In this document: one piece after another, positions 1 through 9,857 of the stretch
How the letters are laid out: each line of letters begins with the position of its first letter
Position numbering within the stretch: the stretch's first letter is position 1
Assembly: GCF_030687715.1 (NCBI RefSeq)
Contig: NZ_CP117445.1
Location: 1,236,501-1,300,500, forward strand
DNA from: Pseudomonas sp. FP2196
GTDB lineage: Bacteria; Pseudomonadota; Gammaproteobacteria; Pseudomonadales; Pseudomonadaceae
Direction of reading: 5' to 3'
DNA: 64,000 nucleotides
Notes under the pieces: generated by a model
The model's database searches: none
Told to the model about the DNA's origin: nothing
What the model saw: the letters and a program-made list of their open reading frames with translations, nothing else
Position numbers and translations under genes: made by a program

Positions 1-1013
1 TTCTGCCCGGGTTCAGCCTGCGCGACAAGGTCACTGAAGTGTCCGGTCGCGGCGTCGGTCTGGATGCGGTGCAGCACATGGTGCGTCAACTGCGCGGCGC
101 GGTCGTGTTGGAGCAGACGGCGGGCGAGGGCAGCCGTTTTCATCTGGAAGTGCCGCTGACGTTGTCGGTGGTGCGCAGTCTGGTGGTGGAAGTCGGCGAA
201 GAGGCTTACGCCTTTCCGCTGGCGCATATCGAGCGTATGTGCGATCTGGCCCCCGAGGACATCGTGCAGGTCGAGGGGCGCCAGCATTTCTGGCACGAAG
301 GCCGGCATGTCGGGCTGGTCGCGGCCAGTCAGTTGCTGAACCGTCCGGCCAGCCAGAGCGGCGGGGAAACCCTGAAAGTCGTGGTGATTCGCGAGCGCGA
401 TGCGATTTACGGTGTGGCGGTCGAGCGTTTTATTGGCGAGCGCACGCTGGTGGTATTGCCGCTGGACGAGCGTCTGGGCAAAGTGCAGGACATTTCCGCC
501 GGGGCCTTGCTCGATGACGGTTCGGTGGTGTTGATCGTCGACGTCGAGGACATGCTGCGTTCGGTGGACAAACTGCTCAATACCGGGCGCCTGGAACGCA
601 TCGCCCGCCACGGCAATCAAGCGGCAGAAGTGGCGCGCAAGCGAGTGCTGGTGGTCGACGACTCGCTGACCGTGCGCGAACTGCAACGCAAGCTGCTGCT
701 CAATCGCGGCTACGACGTGGCGGTGGCGGTGGACGGCATGGACGGCTGGAACGCGCTGCGTTCGGAGGACTTCGATTTGCTGATCACCGACATCGACATG
801 CCGCGCATGGACGGCATCGAACTGGTCACCCTGCTGCGTCGCGACAACCGTCTGCAATCGCTGCCGGTGATGGTGGTGTCGTACAAGGATCGCGAAGAAG
901 ACCGGCGCCGTGGCCTGGACGCTGGCGCCGACTATTATTTAGCCAAAGCCAGTTTTCATGACGACGCCCTGCTCGATGCAGTGGTCGAGCTGATCGGGGG
1001 AGCGCGGGCATGA
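1..1013 (+). CDS. wspE: Wsp hybrid chemotaxis-type histidine kinase, C-terminal part (partial at window start)
   Basis: The reading frame is open from base 3, so the gene starts upstream of the window. What is visible is the end of the CheA-type ATPase domain (G2 box around GRGVGLDAV, nt 48-74), then a CheW-like docking domain, then a receiver domain with its phospho-acceptor Asp in LLITDIDMP (codon 789-791). WspE is the kinase of the Wsp complex: it responds to surface contact through the WspA receptor and phosphorylates WspR and WspF. The stop overlaps the wspF start by four bases (ATGA), typical of translational coupling. The fusion of CheA and a receiver, followed by CheB and a GGDEF regulator, is diagnostic of wsp rather than of flagellar chemotaxis. 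Confidence 0.93.
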   Translation, partial: LPGFSLRDKVTEVSGRGVGLDAVQHMVRQLRGAVVLEQTAGEGSRFHLEVPLTLSVVRSLVVEVGEEAYAFPLAHIERMCDLAPEDIVQVEGRQHFWHEGRHVGLVAASQLLNRPASQSGGETLKVVVIRERDAIYGVAVERFIGERTLVVLPLDERLGKVQDISAGALLDDGSVVLIVDVEDMLRSVDKLLNTGRLERIARHGNQAAEVARKRVLVVDDSLTVRELQRKLLLNRGYDVAVAVDGMDGWNALRSEDFDLLITDIDMPRMDGIELVTLLRRDNRLQSLPVMVVSYKDREEDRRRGLDAGADYYLAKASFHDDALLDAVVELIGGARA

Positions 1014-2020
1014 AGATTGCGATCGTCAACGACATGCCGCTGGCGGTGGAGGCCCTGCGCCGGGCGCTGGCCTTCGAGCCTGCGCATCAGGTGGTCTGGG
1101 TCGCGTACAACGGCGCCGAGGCGGTACGCCTGTGCGCCGAAAACACCCCGGATCTGATCCTGATGGATCTGATCATGCCGGTGATGGACGGTGTCGAGGC
1201 TACGCGGCGGATCATGGCGGAAAGTCCATGCGCGATCGTGATCGTCACGGTCGATCGCCAGCAGAACGTGCATCGGGTCTTCGAAGCCATGGGCCACGGT
1301 GCGCTGGATGTCGTAGACACACCCGCACTTGGTGCCGGCAACGCTCAGGAAGCGGCAGCACCACTGCTGCGCAAGATCCTCAACATCGGCTGGCTGATCG
1401 GCGAGAAGCCCACGCGTTCGCGTCCGGTCCCGGCGCCCCAGCGCAGTTCGGCGTCGTGCCAGCGGCTGGTGGCGATCGGCTCGTCCGCAGGCGGGCCAGC
1501 GGCGCTGGAAGTGCTGCTCAAAGGTTTGCCGCGCAGTTTTTCTGCGGCCATCGTCCTGGTGCAACACGTTGACCAAGTGTTCGCCGCCGGCATGGCCGAA
1601 TGGCTGGCCAGCGCCAGCGGCCTGGACGTGCGTCTGGCCCGCGAAGGCGAACCGCCGCAGGCCGGCGCGGTGCTTCTGGCCGGCACCAATCACCATATTC
1701 GATTATTGAAAGACGGCACGCTGGCCTACACCGCCGAACCGGTCAATGAGATCTACCGACCGTCGATCGACGTGTTTTTTGAAAGCGTGGCCAGCTACTG
1801 GAACGGCGATGCGGTCGGGGTTTTATTGACCGGGATGGGACGCGACGGCGCGCAAGGGCTTAAGCTCATGCGCCAACAGGGTTACTTGACCATCGCGCAG
1901 GATCAGCAAAGCAGTGCGGTGTACGGCATGCCCAAGGCAGCAGCGGCGATTGATGCCGCCGTAGAAATCCGTCCACTGGAAAAGATAGCGCCACGATTGC
2001 TGGAGATTTTCCCTAAATGA
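1010..2020 (+). CDS. wspF: Wsp chemoreceptor glutamate methylesterase (CheB type)
   Basis: The 336-residue protein has the CheB layout: an N-terminal receiver with phospho-Asp53 (LILMDLIMP) and a C-terminal methylesterase with the catalytic Ser in [10 protein letters not shown], His in VQHVDQ and Asp in GMGRDGAQG. It removes methyl groups from the WspA receptor and so damps the Wsp signal. Loss of wspF in Pseudomonas is known to lock WspR active and give wrinkled, aggregating colonies; here the gene is intact. It starts inside the wspE stop and is followed after 48 bases by wspR, so all three are probably one transcript. Confidence 0.94.
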   Translation: MKIAIVNDMPLAVEALRRALAFEPAHQVVWVAYNGAEAVRLCAENTPDLILMDLIMPVMDGVEATRRIMAESPCAIVIVTVDRQQNVHRVFEAMGHGALDVVDTPALGAGNAQEAAAPLLRKILNIGWLIGEKPTRSRPVPAPQRSSASCQRLVAIGSSAGGPAALEVLLKGLPRSFSAAIVLVQHVDQVFAAGMAEWLASASGLDVRLAREGEPPQAGAVLLAGTNHHIRLLKDGTLAYTAEPVNEIYRPSIDVFFESVASYWNGDAVGVLLTGMGRDGAQGLKLMRQQGYLTIAQDQQSSAVYGMPKAAAAIDAAVEIRPLEKIAPRLLEIFPK

Positions 2021-2068
2021 ATACGCCAATCCGCAATCCTGGCCCCCGCAGTACTCAGGTGACCGCCC

Positions 2069-3070
2069 ATGAATGATTTACAGATCGATGACATTAAAAC
2101 CGACGAAAACGCCGCCATGGTGTTGTTGGTGGACGATCAGGCGATGATCGGCGAAGCCGTGCGCCGTGGGCTGTCGAATGAAGAGAACATCGACTTCCAC
2201 TTCTGCTCTGACCCGCACCAGGCCATCGCGCAGGCGGTGCGGATCAAGCCGACGGTGATCCTGCAGGATCTGGTCATGCCCGGCCTCGATGGCCTGAGCC
2301 TGGTGCGCGAATACCGTAATCACCCGGCGACCAAGGACATCCCGATCATCGTTCTGTCGACCAAAGAGGACCCGCTGATCAAGAGCGCGGCGTTCTCCGC
2401 TGGCGCCAACGACTATCTGGTGAAACTGCCGGACACCATCGAACTGGTGGCGCGCATCCGTTATCACTCGCGCTCCTACATGACCTTGTTGCAGCGCGAC
2501 GCCGCGTACCGTGCGCTGCGGGTCAGTCAGCAGCAGTTGCTCGATACCAACCTGGTGCTGCAACGGCTGATGAACTCCGATGGCCTGACCGGGCTGTCCA
2601 ACCGCCGTCACTTTGACGAATACCTGGAGCTGGAGTGGCGCCGCTCGCTGCGTGACCAGAGCCAGTTGTCGTTGTTGATGATCGACGTCGATTACTTCAA
2701 GTCCTACAACGACAGCTTCGGCCATGTCGAAGGCGACGAAGCGCTGCGCAAGGTTGCTACGGCGATCCGCGACGCCAGCGCGCGGCCGTCGGACTTGCCG
2801 GCGCGTTATGGCGGCGAGGAGTTTGCGCTGGTGCTGCCGAACACATCACCGGGCGGTGCGCGGCTGGTGGCGGAAAAGTTGCGCCAGACCGTGGCGGCGC
2901 TGAAGATTCCGCACAATACGCCGAGCGAAGGGGCCAGCCTGACGATCAGCATCGGCTTGGCGACGATGGTGCCGCAGGCGGGCAGTGATTGCCGGTTGCT
3001 GATTTCGGCGGCGGATCGTGGGTTGTATCTGGCGAAGAACAATGGCCGTAATCAGGTGGGGATCGAGTAA
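2069..3070 (+). CDS. wspR: Diguanylate cyclase response regulator of the Wsp system
   Basis: This 333-residue protein has a receiver domain (phospho-Asp67 in ILQDLVMP), a helical stalk at about residues 130-170, and a GGDEF domain with an intact GGEEF active site at 248-252. The product-inhibition site RxxD is present as RPSD at 239-242, so c-di-GMP feedback should work. It joins two GTP into c-di-GMP when phosphorylated by WspE and promotes surface attachment and exopolysaccharide. AGGTGA at 2056-2061 is a fair ribosome site for the ATG at 2069. It is the last gene of the operon; a REP palindrome follows. Confidence 0.95.
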   Translation: MNDLQIDDIKTDENAAMVLLVDDQAMIGEAVRRGLSNEENIDFHFCSDPHQAIAQAVRIKPTVILQDLVMPGLDGLSLVREYRNHPATKDIPIIVLSTKEDPLIKSAAFSAGANDYLVKLPDTIELVARIRYHSRSYMTLLQRDAAYRALRVSQQQLLDTNLVLQRLMNSDGLTGLSNRRHFDEYLELEWRRSLRDQSQLSLLMIDVDYFKSYNDSFGHVEGDEALRKVATAIRDASARPSDLPARYGGEEFALVLPNTSPGGARLVAEKLRQTVAALKIPHNTPSEGASLTISIGLATMVPQAGSDCRLLISAADRGLYLAKNNGRNQVGIE

Positions 3071-3097
3071 CCCGACTCCCACGACAAATGCAAAACC

Positions 3098-3172
3098 CTG
3101 TAGGAGCTGCCGAAGGCTGCGATCATTTGATCTTTAAAATCAAAAGATCGCAGCCTTTGGCAGCTCCTACAG
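3098..3172. repeat. REP inverted pair, GCTGCCGAAGG class
   Basis: Two 27-base arms (3098-3124 and 3146-3172) are inverted copies differing at one position and close on an A/T-rich centre containing TTGATC and GATCAA-like parts. It lies between the wspR stop and prfB and could form a long hairpin at the 3' end of the wsp transcript. Confidence 0.85.
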
Positions 3173-3273
3173 TTCATTACTGCTCGATTCGCCCCGCCAG
3201 ACGGGCTGCCGTGACAGCTTGATTACGTTATACTCGCCGGCTTTCAAAAGTTCGCCAACGAGTGCTGCCCGTC

Positions 3274-4369
3274 ATGGAAATCAACCCGATCCTGAACACC
3301 ATCAAGGACCTGTCCGAGCGCTCCGAAACTATTCGGGGGTATCTTTGACTACGATCAAAAGCATGAGCGTCTGACCGAGGTCAATCGCGAGCTTGAAGAT
3401 CCGAGTGTCTGGAACAAACCTGAATACGCCCAGGAACTGGGCCGCGAGCGCGCTGCGCTGGCGCAGATCGTCGATACCCTCGACGAACTGAACGGCGGTC
3501 TGGCCGATTGCCGCGACCTGCTGGACATGGCTGTCGAAGAAAACGACGAAGGCGCAGTGGGCGATGTTGTCGCCGAACTGGCCCGTCTCGAGGAAAACCT
3601 CGCCAAGCTTGAATTCCGCCGCATGTTCAGCCATGAAATGGACCCGAACAACGCGTACCTGGACATCCAGGCCGGTTCCGGTGGCACCGAAGCCCAGGAC
3701 TGGGCCAACATCCTGCTGCGCATGTACCTGCGCTGGGCTGACAAACGCGGTTTCGACGCGACCATCATGGAACTGTCGGCCGGTGAAGTCGCCGGTATCA
3801 AAGGCGCGACCGTGCACATCAAGGGCGAATACGCCTTTGGCTGGCTGCGCACCGAGATCGGCGTGCACCGTCTGGTGCGCAAGAGTCCGTTCGACTCCGG
3901 CAACCGTCGCCACACCTCGTTCTCCGCGGTTTTCGTCTCGCCAGAGATCGATGACAAGGTGGAAATCGAAATCAACCCGGCAGACCTGCGGATCGACACC
4001 TATCGTTCCTCCGGTGCCGGTGGTCAGCACGTAAACACCACCGACTCGGCCGTACGTATTACTCACGTACCGACCAACACCGTGGTCAGCTGCCAGAACG
4101 AACGTTCCCAGCACGCCAACAAAGACACCGCCATGAAAATGCTGCGGGCCAAGTTGTACGAGCAGGAAATGCAGAAACGTAACGCCGCGTCCCAGGCGCT
4201 GGAAGACACCAAGTCCGATATCGGCTGGGGTCACCAGATCCGCTCCTACGTGCTTGATGCCTCGCGTATCAAGGATTTGCGGACCAACATCGAACGCAGC
4301 GACTGCGACAAGGTGCTCGATGGCGACATCGATGAATACCTGGAAGCCAGCCTGAAATCGGGGCTGTAA
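3274..4369 (+). CDS. prfB: Peptide chain release factor 2, programmed +1 frameshift
   Basis: RF2 ends translation at UGA and UAA. The gene is in two frames: codons 1-24 run from ATG 3274 to an in-frame TGA at 3346-3348, and the rest reads from GAC at 3347. The slip site CTT-TGA-C is preceded by a Shine-Dalgarno-like GGGGG (3336-3340 region), the classic RF2 autoregulatory site where low RF2 favours frameshifting. The joined product is 364 residues. The stop-recognition tripeptide SPF is at 204-206 and the catalytic GGQ at 249-251. An annotation that starts at the internal ATG 3527 would lose about 84 residues. lysS follows, as in many proteobacteria. Confidence 0.97.
3331..3349 (+). promoter_or_regulatory. 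prfB: RF2 programmed frameshift site
   Basis: An internal purine-rich SD-like run (CGGGGG) sits three bases before CTT TGA C; the ribosome slips from CTT to TTT and continues at GAC. The UGA is decoded by RF2 itself, giving feedback control of RF2 level. Confidence 0.95.
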
Positions 4370-4406
4370 AAGACGCAATACAGGATCGGCTGATTCAACG
4401 CGATCC

Positions 4407-4453
4407 CTGTAGGAGCCAGCCTGCTGGCGATCCCCGGGCCGCAAGGCCCGGGG
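4407..4453. repeat. Half REP plus perfect GC hairpin between prfB and lysS
   Basis: A single REP arm (CTGTAGGAGCCAGCCTGCTGGCGAT) runs into a perfect 9-bp hairpin, CCCCGGGCC (4432-4440) and GGCCCGGGG (4445-4453), with a GCAA tetraloop. No T-run follows, so it looks more like an RNA-stabilising stem or REP remnant than an intrinsic terminator. Confidence 0.65.
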
Positions 4454-4482
4454 GCAATGAACCTGATGGAATATCTAAAGAC

Positions 4483-5985
4483 ATGAGCGACCAACAACTC
4501 GATCCGCAAGCCCTGCAACAGGAAGAAAACTCCCTGATCGCCCTGCGCAAGGAAAAGCTTGCTGCCGAGCGCGCCAAGGGCAATGCCTTCCCGAACGACT
4601 TCCGCCGTGAAAACTACTGCGAAGAACTGCAGAAGAAATACGCGGACAAGACCAAGGAAGAGCTGGCTGAGGCTGCAATCCCGGTCAAGGTTGCCGGTCG
4701 CATCATGCTCAACCGTGGCTCGTTCATGGTGATTCAGGACATGACCGGTCGCATTCAGGTCTACGTCAACCGTAAAACCCTGTCCGAAGAAACTCTGGCC
4801 GCGGTGAAAACCTGGGACATGGGCGACATCATTGCCGCCGTTGGCACCCTGGCCCGTTCCGGCAAGGGCGACCTGTACGTTGAAATGACCGAAGTGCGCC
4901 TGCTGACCAAGTCGCTGCGCCCGCTGCCGGACAAGCACCACGGTCTGACCGACACCGAACAGCGCTACCGTCAGCGTTACGTTGACCTGATCGTCAACGA
5001 AGAAGTGCGCCAGACGTTCCGCGTGCGTTCGCAAGTGATCGCGCACATCCGCAGCTTCCTGATGAAGCGCGACTTCCTCGAAGTCGAAACGCCGATGCTG
5101 CAGACCATTCCTGGCGGCGCCGCAGCCAAGCCGTTCGAAACCCACCACAACGCGCTGGACATGGAAATGTTCCTGCGTATCGCGCCAGAGCTGTACTTGA
5201 AGCGTCTGGTGGTTGGCGGCTTCGAAAAAGTGTTCGAGATCAACCGCAACTTCCGTAACGAAGGCGTTTCGACTCGTCACAACCCTGAATTCACCATGTT
5301 GGAGTTCTACCAGGCGTACGCCGACTACGAAGACAACATGGACCTGACCGAAGAACTGTTCCGTGAACTGGCGCAACTGGTTCTGGGCAGCACCGACGTG
5401 CCGTACGGCGACAAGGTGTTCCACTTCGGCGAGCCGTTCGTGCGTCTGTCGGTGTTCGAGTCGATCCTCAAGTACAACCCTGAGCTGACCGCCGATGACC
5501 TGAACGACATCGACAAGGCGCGTGCCATCGCCAAGAAGGCTGGCGCCAAGGTGCTGGGCTTCGAAGGTCTGGGCAAGCTGCAGGTGATGATTTTCGAAGA
5601 ACTGGTCGAGCACAAGCTGGAACAGCCGCATTTCATTACCCAGTACCCGTTCGAAGTGTCGCCATTGGCCCGTCGTAACGATGACAACCCGAACGTCACC
5701 GACCGTTTCGAGCTGTTCATCGGTGGCCGCGAAATCGCTAACGCCTACTCCGAGTTGAATGATGCGGAAGACCAGGCCGAGCGTTTCATGGCGCAGGTGG
5801 CCGATAAGGACGCCGGCGACGACGAAGCCATGCACTACGACGCCGACTTCGTTCGCGCGCTGGAGTACGGCATGCCGCCAACGGCCGGTGAAGGGATCGG
5901 TATCGATCGCCTGGTGATGTTGCTGACCAACTCGCCGTCGATCCGCGATGTGATCCTGTTCCCGCACATGCGACCGCAAGCGTAA
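4483..5985 (+). CDS. lysS: Lysine--tRNA ligase, class II
   Basis: This 500-residue enzyme charges tRNA-Lys in the cytoplasm. It has an N-terminal OB fold for the anticodon (about 60-150) and the class II catalytic core: motif 2 around [14 protein letters not shown] and motif 3 with GIGIDR at 471-476. Its length is normal for bacterial LysRS. It follows prfB after 113 bases and ends in a strong intrinsic terminator at 5997-6025, so prfB-lysS may form one unit. Confidence 0.97.
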   Translation: MSDQQLDPQALQQEENSLIALRKEKLAAERAKGNAFPNDFRRENYCEELQKKYADKTKEELAEAAIPVKVAGRIMLNRGSFMVIQDMTGRIQVYVNRKTLSEETLAAVKTWDMGDIIAAVGTLARSGKGDLYVEMTEVRLLTKSLRPLPDKHHGLTDTEQRYRQRYVDLIVNEEVRQTFRVRSQVIAHIRSFLMKRDFLEVETPMLQTIPGGAAAKPFETHHNALDMEMFLRIAPELYLKRLVVGGFEKVFEINRNFRNEGVSTRHNPEFTMLEFYQAYADYEDNMDLTEELFRELAQLVLGSTDVPYGDKVFHFGEPFVRLSVFESILKYNPELTADDLNDIDKARAIAKKAGAKVLGFEGLGKLQVMIFEELVEHKLEQPHFITQYPFEVSPLARRNDDNPNVTDRFELFIGGREIANAYSELNDAEDQAERFMAQVADKDAGDDEAMHYDADFVRALEYGMPPTAGEGIGIDRLVMLLTNSPSIRDVILFPHMRPQA

Positions 5986-5996
5986 TCGTTTCAGTT

Positions 5997-6025
5997 AAAA
6001 AGCCGCCTAAAACAGGCGGCTTTTT
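5997..6025 (+). terminator. Intrinsic terminator after lysS
   Basis: AAAAAGCCGCCT and AGGCGGCTTTTT pair around a short AAAAC loop, and the stem ends in a T-run. It separates lysS from the TetR gene. Confidence 0.93.
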
Positions 6026-6035
6026 ATTGCCCGTC

Positions 6036-6051
6036 TGGTACAAATGTATCA
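6036..6051. promoter_or_regulatory. Candidate operator of the downstream TetR regulator
   Basis: TGGTACAAATGTATCA is a 16-base palindrome apart from one outer mismatch and the centre. It sits 40 bases before the TetR gene in the short space after the lysS terminator, a usual place for an autoregulatory site. Binding is inference. Confidence 0.4.
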
Positions 6052-6090
6052 ATTGGTTAATTTTGAAATAGCAGAGGAAGTCCTGTCGTG

Positions 6091-6804
6091 ATGGTTGCAA
6101 TCGCTCAAGAAGGTGCAGCGGGTATCGCCACTGCGGTCGCTGAAAGTGTTCAGTACCAAGGCCGCAAGGCCAGCCGACAGGGAAGCGAACAGCGTCGCCA
6201 GGACATTCTCGACGCCGCGATGCGCATTGTCGTGCGTGACGGCGTGCGCGCTGTCCGTCACCGTGCAGTAGCTGCGGAGGCCGGTGTGCCGCTGTCGGCC
6301 ACCACGTATTACTTCAAGGACATCGATGACCTGCTCACCGATACCTTCGCCCAATATGTCGAACGCAGCGCCGCGTACATGGCCAAGCTGTGGATCAACA
6401 ATGAAGGCCTGTTGCGCGAGATGGTGGTCAGTGGCGACGGCAGCCCGGAATCGCGCTCGCAACTGGCCGACGATATAGCCCGGCTGATGGCCGACTACGT
6501 GCATCGGCAACTGGTCAACCGTCGCGAACACTTGATGGCAGAGCAGGCTTTCCGTCAGGAAGCGCTGCTCAACCCGCGTCTGGCGATTCTGGTGCGCTCC
6601 CATCAGCAGATTTTGCTGCAGGGCACCTGCCAGTTGTTTCAGGTCCTGGGCTCGCGTGAACCGCAGCAGGATGCCAAGGTGTTGACGGCGATTATCGGAC
6701 GGATGGAATATCAGGGCCTGCTCAACGACGCCGAGCCTTTGGCCGAAGAGGAGATGCTCGGCATTCTGACGCGGTATATGCATTTGGTATTGGCGTCGGT
6801 CTGA
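6091..6804 (+). CDS. TetR-family transcriptional regulator
   Basis: The N-terminal helix-turn-helix is clear (about residues 32-80: RRQDILDAAMRIVV, then VRHRAVAAEAGVPLSATTYYF). The C-terminal ligand domain is divergent, so the inducer cannot be named. I choose ATG 6091, 11 bases after AGAGGAAG (6073-6080); a GTG at 6088 is equally spaced and would add one residue. About 30 residues precede the HTH, longer than usual. In Pseudomonas a TetR gene sits at this place after lysS, so it is a conserved neighbour and not an insertion. Its targets are unknown; the palindrome at 6036-6051 suggests autoregulation. Confidence 0.85.
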   Translation: MVAIAQEGAAGIATAVAESVQYQGRKASRQGSEQRRQDILDAAMRIVVRDGVRAVRHRAVAAEAGVPLSATTYYFKDIDDLLTDTFAQYVERSAAYMAKLWINNEGLLREMVVSGDGSPESRSQLADDIARLMADYVHRQLVNRREHLMAEQAFRQEALLNPRLAILVRSHQQILLQGTCQLFQVLGSREPQQDAKVLTAIIGRMEYQGLLNDAEPLAEEEMLGILTRYMHLVLASV

Positions 6805-6814
6805 CGCAATCCCC

Positions 6815-6904
6815 CTGTAGGAGCTGCCGAAGGCTGCGATCTTTTGATCTTGATCTTCTAACAGCCAGATCAAAAGATCGCAGCCTTCGGCAGCTCCTAC
6901 ACAG
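6815..6904. repeat. REP inverted pair, GCTGCCGAAGG class
   Basis: Arms at 6815-6850 and 6867-6904 are inverted copies over more than 30 bases, including GATCTTTTGATCT at the inner ends. It lies between the TetR gene and the lipoprotein gene. Confidence 0.88.
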
Positions 6905-6932
6905 GGAATGGTGGGTTTATAGGGAGTATTGA

Positions 6933-7487
6933 ATGAAAGCCTGGCGTGGCGTGCTGATCGCCCTGTCGTTCCTGCTGCTCAGTGGCTGTCTGGTGACTTT
7001 CAAGGAGCCGCTGCCAGCCAGTGACCCTGCGCCCAAAGGCCTGCTCGGCAAATGGTCGGGCATCAATGCCTGGGGCGAGCCGATGAGCCTTGAGCTGACT
7101 CGCGTCGGCAACGACCGCTATCAGGCTGTCACGTACTTCAAGGCCAAACCCCGCGAGCGCGAGGCTTACCCGTTTACCGTCTCGCGGCATGGCAGTCGCT
7201 GGTATCTGTCGGCGAAAGTGCCGGGGCGGTTCGGCGGCCACTACACCATTGCCGGGTTCGAACTCACCGACAAGCGCGAGCTGGTGGTGTACAACCTCGA
7301 TCTCGAACAGATCAATCAAGCGATCCGGCATAAAGTCCTCGACGGTCAGGCCTTCCAGACCGACGATGGCGACGGCGTGCAGGTCGACAGCAACCTCGAC
7401 AAGGTCTTTGCTTACCTCGACGATCCGGCCAATTCCGATGTCTTCGTCGAAGCGGTGCGCTATCAGCGCCAGAACAGCGCCAAATAA
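6933..7487 (+). CDS. Predicted outer-membrane or periplasmic lipoprotein, unknown function
   Basis: The 184-residue product starts with a signal peptide ending in a lipobox (LLLSGC, Cys19). The mature part opens with a short linker, then a region with a lipocalin-like feel (GKWSGINAWGEPMSLEL, residues about 38-55), but I do not recognise a named family. GGGAG at 6922-6926 is a good ribosome site. The QEGLA protein gene follows after 33 bases on the same strand, so they may be cotranscribed. Conserved at this place in Pseudomonas as far as I recall; no function is assigned. Confidence 0.82.
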   Translation: MKAWRGVLIALSFLLLSGCLVTFKEPLPASDPAPKGLLGKWSGINAWGEPMSLELTRVGNDRYQAVTYFKAKPREREAYPFTVSRHGSRWYLSAKVPGRFGGHYTIAGFELTDKRELVVYNLDLEQINQAIRHKVLDGQAFQTDDGDGVQVDSNLDKVFAYLDDPANSDVFVEAVRYQRQNSAK

Positions 7488-7520
7488 TTCAGTACGTCAG
7501 ATTTTCTACAGGAGTTTCGG

Positions 7521-8798
7521 GTGGACGATTACCAGCAGTCGATACGCATATTGTCCGATCGCATTGTGCTGGCGCAGACGCCGATCCGCGTGCTCGATGC
7601 GGTCAAGTGGGACGAGAACGTGCGCAAGGGCTTCCTCAAGGCCAAAGGCAAGGAAATGCCTGCGGTAGATCGCGACTACTACCTCAACCGGCCGCTGTCG
7701 TTCGATTCGAGCAAGGTCAAACTGGAATTTCAGAACATCGAGCGCGACATCACCCGCCAGCTCGGCCAGTTCAACCCGGTCGGGCAGATCATGCGGCGCA
7801 TGTGCAAGGAATACCGCATGGTGGTGCGCATGCTCGAAGCGCGCGGCACCGAAGATTTCGGCCTGATTTCCCAAGAGCTTTACGGCGCCGCTTCCGATGC
7901 GTTTCACGCCGGTGACCCGACCCTGGCCGACCTCGGTCTGATGATGTCCGACTACCTGAACAACATCGATGGCCGCGGCGACCTGAAGGACGAACCGAAA
8001 ATCCTCACTGCCAAGGACGCCGTGCACCTGCTGCAAACGCGGCTGAACAAGGTGTTTGGCGAGGCCGAGGAAACCATCCGCGTCTTCGAGTCCGACGGCA
8101 TCGTCGCCGACGCGGCGGCGGGCGCTGATTACATCAAGATCCGCACCGACGCGATGTTCAACGACCGCGATGTGCGCGCACTGGAAGTCCATGAAGGTCT
8201 GGTACACGTCGGCACCACGCTGAACGGTTTGAACCAGCCGATCTGCACCTTCCTGTCCAAGGGCCCGCCCTCGTCGACGGTGACCCAGGAAGGCCTGGCG
8301 ATACTGATGGAAATCATCACGTTTGCCTCCTACCCGAGTCGTCTGCGCAAACTGACCAACCGCACCCGCGCCATTCACATGGTCGAGGAGGGCGCGGACT
8401 TCCTGCAGGTGTTCGAGTTCTTCCGCGAGCAGGGCTTTGAAATGGCGGAAAGCTACGGCAACGCCAGTCGGGTTTTCCGTGGGTCGACGCCGACGGGTCT
8501 GCCATTCACCAAAGACTTGTCCTACCTCAAGGGCTTTATCATGGTTTACAACTACATTCAGTTGGCCGTGCGTAAAGGCAAGCTTGAGCAGATCCCGCTG
8601 TTGTTCTGCGGCAAGACCACGCTGGAAGACATGCGCACGTTGCGCCAGTTGGTCGACGAAGGGCTGGTGGTGCCGCCGAAGTATCTGCCGGAGCAGTTCC
8701 GCGACCTTAACGCGTTGTCGGCGTGGATGTGCTTCTCCAACTTCCTCAACCATTTGAGCCTGGACCGGATCGAAGCGGATTACTCCAACATCCTCTAA
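7521..8798 (+). CDS. QEGLA-motif protein (DUF1704/TIGR02421), putative zinc peptidase
   Basis: This 425-residue protein starts at GTG 7521 with AGGAG at 7510-7514. It carries the family signature QEGLA at 256-260 and, just before it, HEGLVH at 224-229, an HExxxH pattern. Databases name the family 'flavohemoglobin expression-modulating', a label from genetic observation. The eukaryotic relatives in the DUF1704 family (MATCAP/KIAA0895L) are tubulin tyrosine carboxypeptidases using an HExxxH zinc site with a downstream Glu, here plausibly Glu257. So a metallocarboxypeptidase role is likely, with unknown substrate. No signal peptide or membrane segment is visible: cytoplasmic. Confidence 0.85.
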   Translation: MDDYQQSIRILSDRIVLAQTPIRVLDAVKWDENVRKGFLKAKGKEMPAVDRDYYLNRPLSFDSSKVKLEFQNIERDITRQLGQFNPVGQIMRRMCKEYRMVVRMLEARGTEDFGLISQELYGAASDAFHAGDPTLADLGLMMSDYLNNIDGRGDLKDEPKILTAKDAVHLLQTRLNKVFGEAEETIRVFESDGIVADAAAGADYIKIRTDAMFNDRDVRALEVHEGLVHVGTTLNGLNQPICTFLSKGPPSSTVTQEGLAILMEIITFASYPSRLRKLTNRTRAIHMVEEGADFLQVFEFFREQGFEMAESYGNASRVFRGSTPTGLPFTKDLSYLKGFIMVYNYIQLAVRKGKLEQIPLLFCGKTTLEDMRTLRQLVDEGLVVPPKYLPEQFRDLNALSAWMCFSNFLNHLSLDRIEADYSNIL

Positions 8799-8814
8799 CC
8801 CACACACTAAACCC

Positions 8815-8906
8815 CTGTAGGAGTGAGCCTGCTCGCGATAGCGGTATGTCAATCAACACAAATAGCGACTGACACACCGCGATCGCGAGCAGGCTCACTC
8901 CTACAG
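8815..8906. repeat. REP inverted pair, GAGCCTGCTCGCGA class
   Basis: Two perfect 25-base inverted arms (8815-8839 and 8882-8906) enclose about 42 bases. It lies directly after the QEGLA gene and before the lipoprotein hydrolase. Confidence 0.9.
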
Positions 8907-8951
8907 TTCTTAATGGTGTTCCAACCCGAATCTTTTGCGAGGTTTCACCGG

Positions 8952-9857
8952 ATGAGAATCCTCGGCATCTTCTGCCTGCTCCTGACCCTCGGCGGTTGTA
9001 GCTCGCTGTTGTTCTACCCCGAACCGGGTCAGATCTTCACCCCGGAAAAAGCCAAGCTTGAATTTCGCACCGTCACGCTGGTCACGGCTGACGGCTTGAA
9101 GCTCAACGCCTGGTGGCTGCCAGCCAAACCCGGCGTCGAGGTCAAAGGCACCGTCCTGCACCTGCACGGCAACGGCGGCAATCTGCCGATGCACTTGGGC
9201 GGGAGCTGGTGGCTGCCGAAAAACGGCTATCAAGTGTTGCTGGTGGACTATCGCGGTTATGGCCTGTCCGAGGGCGAACCGAGCCTGCCGGCGATCTATC
9301 AGGACATCGACGCCGCATTCGCCTGGCTGGACAAGGCGCCCGAAGTCAAAGGCAAGCCGCTGATCTTGCTCGGTCAGAGCCTCGGTGGTTCGATGGCCGT
9401 GCATTGGCTGGCGCAGCATCCGCAGCGGCAGAAACAGCTCAAAGCCTTGGTGCTCGACGGTGTGCCCGCCAGTTACCGCAGCGTCGGCCAATATGCCCTC
9501 AGCACGTCGTGGCTGACCTGGCCGTTTCAGGTGCCGCTGTCGTGGCTGGTGCCGGATGGCGACAGCGCGATCAATTCGATGCCGCAGCTCAACGGCGTGC
9601 CGAAACTGATTTTCCACAGCATCGACGACCCGCTGGTACCAATGTCCAACGGCATCCGTCTGTATCAAGCTGCACCACCGCCGCGCGTCCTGCAACTGAC
9701 CCGAGGCGGCCATGTGCAGACCTTCGGCGATCCGGTGTGGCGTCAGGTGATGCTGCGCTATCTCGACGATCCCGAGCACTTCAACGGTCTGCGCCGCCTC
9801 GGCGAAATCCCGAATTACCCGCAACCCCCGAATTCTGAAGATGAGAGTCCGCAATGA
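8952..9857 (+). CDS. Alpha/beta hydrolase lipoprotein
   Basis: The frame is open further upstream into the REP, but ATG 8952 gives a clean lipoprotein signal (MRILGIFCLLLTLGGC, Cys16), so I take that start (301 residues). The fold is an alpha/beta hydrolase: oxyanion-side LHLHGNGGN, a DYRGYGLSEG segment, the nucleophile elbow GQSLGG, the acid near SIDDPLVP and the catalytic His in RGGHVQTF. It resembles the BEM46/YfhR group of serine hydrolases. Expected place is the periplasmic side of a membrane; the substrate is unknown. Its stop overlaps the start of the next gene (ATGA). Confidence 0.85.
   Translation: MRILGIFCLLLTLGGCSSLLFYPEPGQIFTPEKAKLEFRTVTLVTADGLKLNAWWLPAKPGVEVKGTVLHLHGNGGNLPMHLGGSWWLPKNGYQVLLVDYRGYGLSEGEPSLPAIYQDIDAAFAWLDKAPEVKGKPLILLGQSLGGSMAVHWLAQHPQRQKQLKALVLDGVPASYRSVGQYALSTSWLTWPFQVPLSWLVPDGDSAINSMPQLNGVPKLIFHSIDDPLVPMSNGIRLYQAAPPPRVLQLTRGGHVQTFGDPVWRQVMLRYLDDPEHFNGLRRLGEIPNYPQPPNSEDESPQ

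Noticed and set aside
3098..3172. REP palindromes as possible CRISPR repeats
   Set aside because: There are no regular spacers; arms are in inverted pairs at scattered places and no cas gene is seen.
4246..5979. 577-codon open frame antisense to lysS
   Set aside because: A shadow of lysS; no start signal and no recognisable domain.
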